DNA of 47,898 nucleotides, from NCBI GenBank assembly GCA_025963385.1, contig JAOPUT010000254.1, forward strand, positions 1-47,898. The letters run 5' to 3'. Of the stretch, positions 43,733 through 47,898 are shown piece by piece. Positions within the stretch are counted from its first letter, which is position 1. Every line of letters begins with the position of its first letter. Source of the DNA: Mycobacterium sp. Lineage in GTDB: Bacteria; Actinomycetota; Actinomycetes; Mycobacteriales; Mycobacteriaceae. The position numbers and the translations under genes were made by a program. The notes under the pieces were generated by a model. The model worked only from the letters and a program-made list of their open reading frames with translations. It was not told the DNA's origin and made no database searches.

Positions 43733-44341
43733 TTACTTCTGCGTCACCTTCTTGGCGGGTGCCTTCTTGGCGGGAGCCTTCTTGGCGGGCGCCTTCTTGG
43801 CAGGAGCCTTGGCAGCAGCCTTCTTCACGGGGGCCGCAGCCTTCTCGGTCTTCTTCGGCAGCTCGACGCCGACCAGCTTGGCGGCACGCTCGCCGACAGC
43901 GCGGGTCTGCGTGGCCACGGTGCCGAGCGCATCCTGCGTCAGCTCGACGGCCTGGTCGGTGACGCTCTCCACGCGGTTGGCGGCATCTCCGATCGCCGGC
44001 TGGCTGCGCAGACGCGTCAGCGCCTCCTCGCCACGCTCGACGAGCTTGTTGTACTGCGCGGTGGCGGCCTCGGCGTAGCTCTCGGCGGCCTTGCGCAGCT
44101 CGTCGGAGCTCAGCTTCTCGCGGAGCTCGGCGACCTGGGTGGGCAGCTCTTCCTGCAGCTTCGTGAGCTGGGCACGACGCTCCTCGGCGCGGGCGGTCGC
44201 GTCGGTGCGGGCCTCCCCGGCGCGCTCACGCAGGCTGGCGACGATCTCGTTGACGGTGGCGAGCGCGAGGTCCGCGGCGCCGACGGCGGCGAGCAGCGGG
44301 GCCTTCAGGTCTTCGACGGTCGGCTGGTTCTTCTCGGCCAT
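43733..44341 (-). CDS. hbhA: Heparin-binding haemagglutinin
   Basis: A 202-residue surface adhesin of mycobacteria. Residues about 30-120 form a long coiled coil ([39 protein letters not shown]) and the C-terminal 50 residues are the lysine-rich heparin-binding tail built of KKAPA repeats. It has no signal peptide, as usual for HbhA. The ATG at 44341 follows GGAAAGGAACACGAAC; an in-frame start at 44359 is not conserved. In M. tuberculosis the tail is methylated and mediates binding to epithelial cells and lipid-droplet association. Confidence 0.95.
   Translation of the reverse strand: MAEKNQPTVEDLKAPLLAAVGAADLALATVNEIVASLRERAGEARTDATARAEERRAQLTKLQEELPTQVAELREKLSSDELRKAAESYAEAATAQYNKLVERGEEALTRLRSQPAIGDAANRVESVTDQAVELTQDALGTVATQTRAVGERAAKLVGVELPKKTEKAAAPVKKAAAKAPAKKAPAKKAPAKKAPAKKVTQK
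43749..43808 (-). repeat. Four tandem 15-base repeats in the hbhA heparin-binding tail
   Basis: The unit TTCTTGGCGGG-GCC on the plus strand occurs at 43749, 43764, 43779 and 43794 with one or two variable positions. On the coding strand each codes for the five residues APAKK in phase. Copy-number change here would alter the length of the heparin-binding tail. Confidence 0.9.
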
Positions 44342-44398
44342 GTTCGTGTTCCTTTCCAACTTGGTGTTCGATTTGGCTGTTAGCAGATGATTCGGATG

Positions 44399-44794
44399 TC
44401 AGTCAGTGGTCGCTGGCTCCTCATCCATGGCTTCGTTCTGCTCGCAGAACGAGGTGTAGATGTCGAGCAGCACCTGCTTCTGCCGCTCGGTGATCGCGGT
44501 GTCCATGACGATGGCGTCGCGAACCTCGCTCGGCTCGCTGGGTTCGAGAAGTCCTGCCCTGACGTAGAGCACGTCCGCGGAGACCCGGAGCGCCTTGGCG
44601 ATCTGGTTGAGAACCTCCGCGGATGGCTTCCGCAATCCCCGCTCGATCTGGCTGAGGTAGGGATTGCTGACGCCGGCCTTCTCGGCCAACTGCCGCACCG
44701 AAACCTGCGCCAATTCGCGCTGGCTACGGATGAAGCCTCCGATGTCCTGCGCAGCGGTGGACACGACAGCGGCAAGATTTTCGTCCTGCGACAT
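44399..44794 (-). CDS. XRE-family helix-turn-helix regulator (Rv0474 type)
   Basis: A 131-residue regulator: an HTH_3 domain at about 15-75 (IRSQRELAQVSVRQLAEKAGVSNPYLSQIERGLRKPSAEVLNQIAKAL) and an acidic helical tail with VLLDIYTSFCEQNEAMDEE. The ATG at 44794 is chosen because an AGAGGGGG site lies at the right distance; the nearer ATG at 44800 directly abuts that site. In M. tuberculosis the orthologue has been linked to copper-responsive control of rpoB. Palindromes just upstream suggest autoregulation. Confidence 0.88.
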   Translation of the reverse strand: MSQDENLAAVVSTAAQDIGGFIRSQRELAQVSVRQLAEKAGVSNPYLSQIERGLRKPSAEVLNQIAKALRVSADVLYVRAGLLEPSEPSEVRDAIVMDTAITERQKQVLLDIYTSFCEQNEAMDEEPATTD

Positions 44795-44852
44795 GTTCAT
44801 CCCCCTCTGTTCGGGTATCCGAATTGCTTCGAACACAACCGTAAGACGGGGT

Positions 44853-44879
44853 GCTAGCTATTGCAAGCACTTGCTAGCA
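44853..44879. promoter_or_regulatory. Nested palindromes upstream of the XRE regulator
   Basis: Within 27 bases lie GCTAGC (44853-44858), the dyad GCAAG-CA-CTTGC (44863-44874) and TGCTAGCA (44872-44879). The cluster sits about 60 bases before the XRE start and 13 bases after the DUF445 stop. Such overlapping dyads suit a dimeric HTH_3 repressor. Confidence 0.5.
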
Positions 44880-44891
44880 GCTCTTAGTCGA

Positions 44892-46223
44892 TCAGAAGAG
44901 AAACTGCGCCACTGAGTAAATGATCAGGCCCGCGAGCGAACCGACCACGGTGCCGTTGATGCGGATGAACTGCAGGTCACGGCCTACGTGGAGCTCGATG
45001 CGGCGGCTCGCTTCGTCGGCATCCCACCGCTCGATGGTCTCGGTGATGATCGCTGTGATCTCCGTCCCATACTGAGACACCAGATGCTGAGCGGCCCGCA
45101 CGATCCAGTTGTCCACCTTGTCGCGGAGGTTGGCGTCGTCGCGGAGCGACTCACCGATGTGCACCACCGAGTCGGCGATCCTGGTGCGCAGCGTCGAGTT
45201 GGGGTCGTCGACCGATTCGAGGAAGATGCGCTTGGCGGTGGTCCATGCCGTCTCCGCCGCCTTGGCCACCTCGTCGCGCGCCATGATCTGATCCTTGACC
45301 TTCTCGGCGCGGGCGATCGTCGCCTCGTCGTTCTGGAGATCGTGGGCGAACTCGAACAGGAACTTGGTCGCCGACCTGCGCAACTCGTGGTCGGGATTGC
45401 GGCGCACCTTGTCGGTGAAGTCCATCAACTCACGATGGATGCGATCGCCGACGAGGTTGTCGACCCACCGCGGCGTCCACGTCGGCGAATCCCGTTCGAT
45501 GACGCGCTCGATGATCTCGTCCGCGTTGAGCGACCACTCGAATGCCCTGTCGGCGAGCAGTTGCAGCAAGGCCTCCTGGCGATGCTCCTCGAGCAAGCTC
45601 GCCAGCACCCGCCCCACGGGTGGCCCCCACTGCGGCTGCGCGATGCGCTTGACGATCATCTTGTCGAGAACCTGCTGGACGTCCTCGTCGCGAAGCATCT
45701 CGACCAGCACCCTCAGCACCGTCGAAGCCTCGGCGGCCACTCGCTCGGCGTGGGCCGAATCGGACAGCCACTTGCCCACGCGGCCCGCGATCTCCGCCTC
45801 CCGCAGCTTGGTCTCGACGACCTCCGGCGACATGAAGTTCTCCCGCACGAACGTGCCGAGGCCCTCGCCGAGCTGGTCCTTCTTGCGCTTGATGATCGCG
45901 GTGTGCGGGATGGGGATGCCGAGCGGATGCTTGAACAGCGCCGTGACGGCGAACCAGTCGGCAAGTGCGCCAACCATGCCCGCCTCGGCGGCAGCGCGGA
46001 CGTAGCCGACCCAGCCGGGGTCGGCCTGGCCCTTGGCCGCCCAGCTGCAGACCAGATAGACGATCGTCGCGCCGAGCAGGAAACTCAGCGCGACGACCTT
46101 CATGCGACGCAAACCGCGGCGGCGCTCGGCGTCCGCCGCCGAGTCGACGCCAGCGATCGATTCCGCGAAGCTTTGCCGCTGATGTTGAGCGGTTCGGTGT
46201 ACCACGCCTCCATCATCCTTCAT
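44892..46223 (-). CDS. DUF445 membrane protein (Rv0473 type)
   Basis: A 443-residue protein with membrane helices at both ends: MKVVALSFLLGATIVYLVCSWAA and AAAEAGMVGALADWFAVTALF near the N-terminus, and INGTVVGSLAGLIIYSVAQFLF at the C-terminus. The middle is helical and charged. GALADWFAVTALFKHPLGIPIPHTAIIKRKKDQLGEGLGTFVRENF is the DUF445 signature. Function unknown. The ATG at 46223 gives MKDDGGVVHRTAQ; the start is divergent from the TetR gene. Confidence 0.86.
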   Translation of the reverse strand: MKDDGGVVHRTAQHQRQSFAESIAGVDSAADAERRRGLRRMKVVALSFLLGATIVYLVCSWAAKGQADPGWVGYVRAAAEAGMVGALADWFAVTALFKHPLGIPIPHTAIIKRKKDQLGEGLGTFVRENFMSPEVVETKLREAEIAGRVGKWLSDSAHAERVAAEASTVLRVLVEMLRDEDVQQVLDKMIVKRIAQPQWGPPVGRVLASLLEEHRQEALLQLLADRAFEWSLNADEIIERVIERDSPTWTPRWVDNLVGDRIHRELMDFTDKVRRNPDHELRRSATKFLFEFAHDLQNDEATIARAEKVKDQIMARDEVAKAAETAWTTAKRIFLESVDDPNSTLRTRIADSVVHIGESLRDDANLRDKVDNWIVRAAQHLVSQYGTEITAIITETIERWDADEASRRIELHVGRDLQFIRINGTVVGSLAGLIIYSVAQFLF

Positions 46224-46308
46224 GGAGCCGCCGGAGCCCGTCCCACCGAGGCAAGCGCGGGTTTCAGCCGTATCATCGACGAGAACGAGGGAATGGAATA
46301 CGGCGGAA

Positions 46309-47013
46309 GTGGCACAGCAGACCCCGGCCGAGCCGGTGAAGACCGACGGGCGCAAACGGCGCTGGCACCAGCACAAAGTCGATCGACGAAACGAACTGGT
46401 CGACGGCACACTCGACGCCATTCGGCGGCGCGGTAGCAACGTCAGCATGGATGAGATCGCCGCCGAGATCGGCGTCTCCAAGACCGTGCTCTACCGCTAT
46501 TTCGTCGACAAGAACGATCTCACCACCGCGGTGATGATGCGATTCGCCTCGACCACCCTGATCCCCAACATGGCTGGGGCGCTGACCGCAAACCTCGACG
46601 GGTACGACCTGACCCGCGAGATCATCCGTGTGTACGTCCACACCGTCGCCGCCGAGCCGGAGATCTATCCGTTCGTCATGGCAAACAGTTCGGCGAGCAA
46701 GAGCAAGGCCGTCGCAGAGTCCGAGCAGATCATCGCCAGGATGCTCGGCGTGATGCTGCGCCGGCGGATGGCATCGGTCGGCATGGACACCAGCGGCGCC
46801 AACCCGTGGGCGTTCATGATCGTCGGCGGCGTGCAGTTGGCCACGCACTCGTGGATGTCGAACCCGCGGATGACCGCCGACGAACTCATCGACTACCTGA
46901 CGATGCTGTCGTGGAACGCGTTGCGCGGCATCGTCGAGGTCGGCGGTTCACTCGAGAGTTTCAACGCTTCTCCGCATCCGTCCCCGTTGCTGCCGCCGCA
47001 CCTGCTTGACTGA
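46309..47013 (+). CDS. TetR-family transcriptional regulator (Rv0472c type)
   Basis: A 234-residue regulator. The N-terminal HTH is DGTLDAIRRRGSNVSMDEIAAEIGVSKTVLYRYFVDKNDLTTAVMMRF; the C-terminal helical domain would hold the ligand site (ILIIARML, NPWAFMIVGGVQLATHSWM). The GTG at 46309 (VAQQTPAEPVKTDGRKRR) gives the same length as the M. tuberculosis orthologue; a frame from 46222 would overlap the divergent DUF445 start. Ligand and targets unknown. Followed after four bases by the PPK2 gene. Confidence 0.87.
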   Translation: MAQQTPAEPVKTDGRKRRWHQHKVDRRNELVDGTLDAIRRRGSNVSMDEIAAEIGVSKTVLYRYFVDKNDLTTAVMMRFASTTLIPNMAGALTANLDGYDLTREIIRVYVHTVAAEPEIYPFVMANSSASKSKAVAESEQIIARMLGVMLRRRMASVGMDTSGANPWAFMIVGGVQLATHSWMSNPRMTADELIDYLTMLSWNALRGIVEVGGSLESFNASPHPSPLLPPHLLD

Positions 47014-47017
47014 CCGG

Positions 47018-47890
47018 GTGGCCAACTCCGACGAATTCGACACGCCGTCACTCTGGACCCACGAACCGCGCGCGCTGCTCGAATTCAAGGCAGGCGACAA
47101 GGTCGCCGACATCAAGACGAATGCGACGCCCGGGTTCAAGGGTTCCAAGTCGGACGCTCCCGACCTCCAGGACGAGCGCAACCAGAGGTTCGCCGAGCTG
47201 CAGGAGATGCTGTACGCGAGCAGCCGCTCCGGCGACACCCGCAAGGTGCTGCTGGTGCTGCAGGGCATGGACACCGCAGGCAAGGGTGGCATCGTCAAAC
47301 ACGTTGTCGGAGCAGGCAATCCGCAGGGCATCAGGTACGCCAGCTTCGGAAAGCCGACCGACGAGGAGCTGGCTCACCACTACCTCTGGCGGATCCGCAA
47401 GGCACTGCCGCCCGCCGGCCACCTCGGCGTGTTCGACCGGTCGCACTACGAGGACGTGCTGATCGTGCGGGTGCACGACCTGGTCCCGCCGGACGTGTGG
47501 GGCGCGCGGTACGACGAGATCAACGCCTTCGAGAAGGAACTCGTCGACGATGGGACGACGATCGTCAAGGTGGCCATGTTCGTCTCCCTCGACGAGCAGA
47601 AGAAGCGGCTCACCAAACGCCTCAATCGACCCGACAAGTACTGGAAGTACAACCCCGCCGACCTCGACGAGCGCAAGCTGTGGCCCAAGTACCAAGAGGC
47701 CTACCAGGCCGTGCTCGACCGGACGTCCACCGAGTACGCGCCGTGGCACGTGATCCCCTGCGACCGCAAGTGGTACTCGCGGCTGGCGATCACCGAGCTG
47801 CTGATCGAAGCGTTGAAGGGCCTCGACTTGTCATGGCCGCCACCCGATTTCGACGTCGAGGCGGAGAAGCGGCGACTTGCCTCCGCCTGA
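47018..47890 (+). CDS. ppk2: Polyphosphate kinase 2 family protein
   Basis: A 290-residue PPK2 enzyme transferring phosphate between polyphosphate and nucleotides. The Walker A loop is LQGMDTAGKGG (81-91), Walker B is VFDRSHYEDVLIVRV, and the lid region contains KKRLTKRLNRPDKYWKYNPADLDERKLWPKYQEAY. The PPW.VIPCDRKWYSR segment near the C-terminus is typical of the family. The GTG at 47018, four bases after the TetR stop, is preferred; TTG at 47006 overlaps that gene. Coupling with TetR suggests joint control. Class I (nucleoside diphosphate) or III cannot be settled by sight. Confidence 0.9.
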   Translation: MANSDEFDTPSLWTHEPRALLEFKAGDKVADIKTNATPGFKGSKSDAPDLQDERNQRFAELQEMLYASSRSGDTRKVLLVLQGMDTAGKGGIVKHVVGAGNPQGIRYASFGKPTDEELAHHYLWRIRKALPPAGHLGVFDRSHYEDVLIVRVHDLVPPDVWGARYDEINAFEKELVDDGTTIVKVAMFVSLDEQKKRLTKRLNRPDKYWKYNPADLDERKLWPKYQEAYQAVLDRTSTEYAPWHVIPCDRKWYSRLAITELLIEALKGLDLSWPPPDFDVEAEKRRLASA

Positions 47891-47898
47891 CCCGCGAG

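Noticed and set aside
1..47898. tRNA, rRNA, CRISPR array, insertion sequence or factor-independent terminator
   Set aside because: No cloverleaf, spaced repeat array, transposase frame or convincing GC hairpin followed by a T run was found on reading both strands by eye. A covariance-model and terminator search would be needed to exclude weak examples.

Overview
The window is a high-GC actinobacterial chromosome segment whose gene order follows the region known in Mycobacterium tuberculosis as Rv0512 to Rv0472c, shown here in inverted orientation. hbhA, mshA, senX3-regX3, an Ldt5/LprQ-type L,D-transpeptidase, hadD and galE2-like genes, and a 33-residue ribosomal protein next to an excisionase-like HTH gene, all point to the genus Mycobacterium. 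The island content suggests a rapidly growing Mycolicibacterium-type species. No tRNA, rRNA, CRISPR array, insertion sequence or phage gene was found.

Layout. (1) Positions 1-4646, minus strand: haem operon hemA-hemC-hemD-hemB, preceded by a thioredoxin-like gene. (2) 4680-13768: HAD hydrolase, HadD dehydratase, acyltransferase, epimerase, ribosomal protein bS22, HTH protein, proC, thioesterase-like, sugar isomerase-like, an acidic membrane protein, and ppx1. (3) 13803-14579: an Rv0495c-type gene interrupted by an in-frame TAA. (4) 14535-29786: a cell-surface glycan locus of 13 genes, lying between the Rv0495c homologue and regX3. In M. tuberculosis that position holds the unrelated genes Rv0494-Rv0492c. 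(5) 29897-35900, minus strand: ROK regulator, mshA, YbjN-like, gpm1, senX3, regX3. (6) 36092-47890: SDR, L,D-transpeptidase, murB, small conserved genes, nitrilase, DUF2993 protein, deoC, hbhA, XRE regulator, DUF445 protein, TetR regulator and a PPK2-type polyphosphate kinase.

The glycan locus is the unusual part. It encodes a Wzx-type flippase, a Wzy/ligase-type polymerase, a Wzz-type protein whose cytoplasmic domain looks like a dead tyrosine kinase, a WecG/TagA transferase, two GT2 transferases, and a lipoprotein with a predicted beta-helix. It also encodes a sugar-modification set: RfbF-type nucleotidyltransferase, C-methyltransferase, PIG-L deacetylase, SDR epimerase, RmlC-like epimerase, class III aminotransferase and a divergent second methyltransferase. 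No initiating sugar-1-phosphate transferase and no NDP-glucose 4,6-dehydratase are in the window, so the genome must supply those steps elsewhere. My inference is a Wzx/Wzy-like export pathway for a branched or methylated deoxy-sugar polysaccharide. Mycobacteria are not normally described as using such a route.

Other points of interest: a partial duplication of the regX3 5' end that creates an 18-codon minicistron between senX3 and regX3; PHO-box-like repeats upstream of senX3; a perfect palindrome between the ROK regulator and the SDR gene; and an AT-rich 414-base leader with tandem 16-mers upstream of the glycan operon. Two polyphosphate enzymes (ppx1, PPK2) lie in the same window as the phosphate-responsive SenX3-RegX3 pair.
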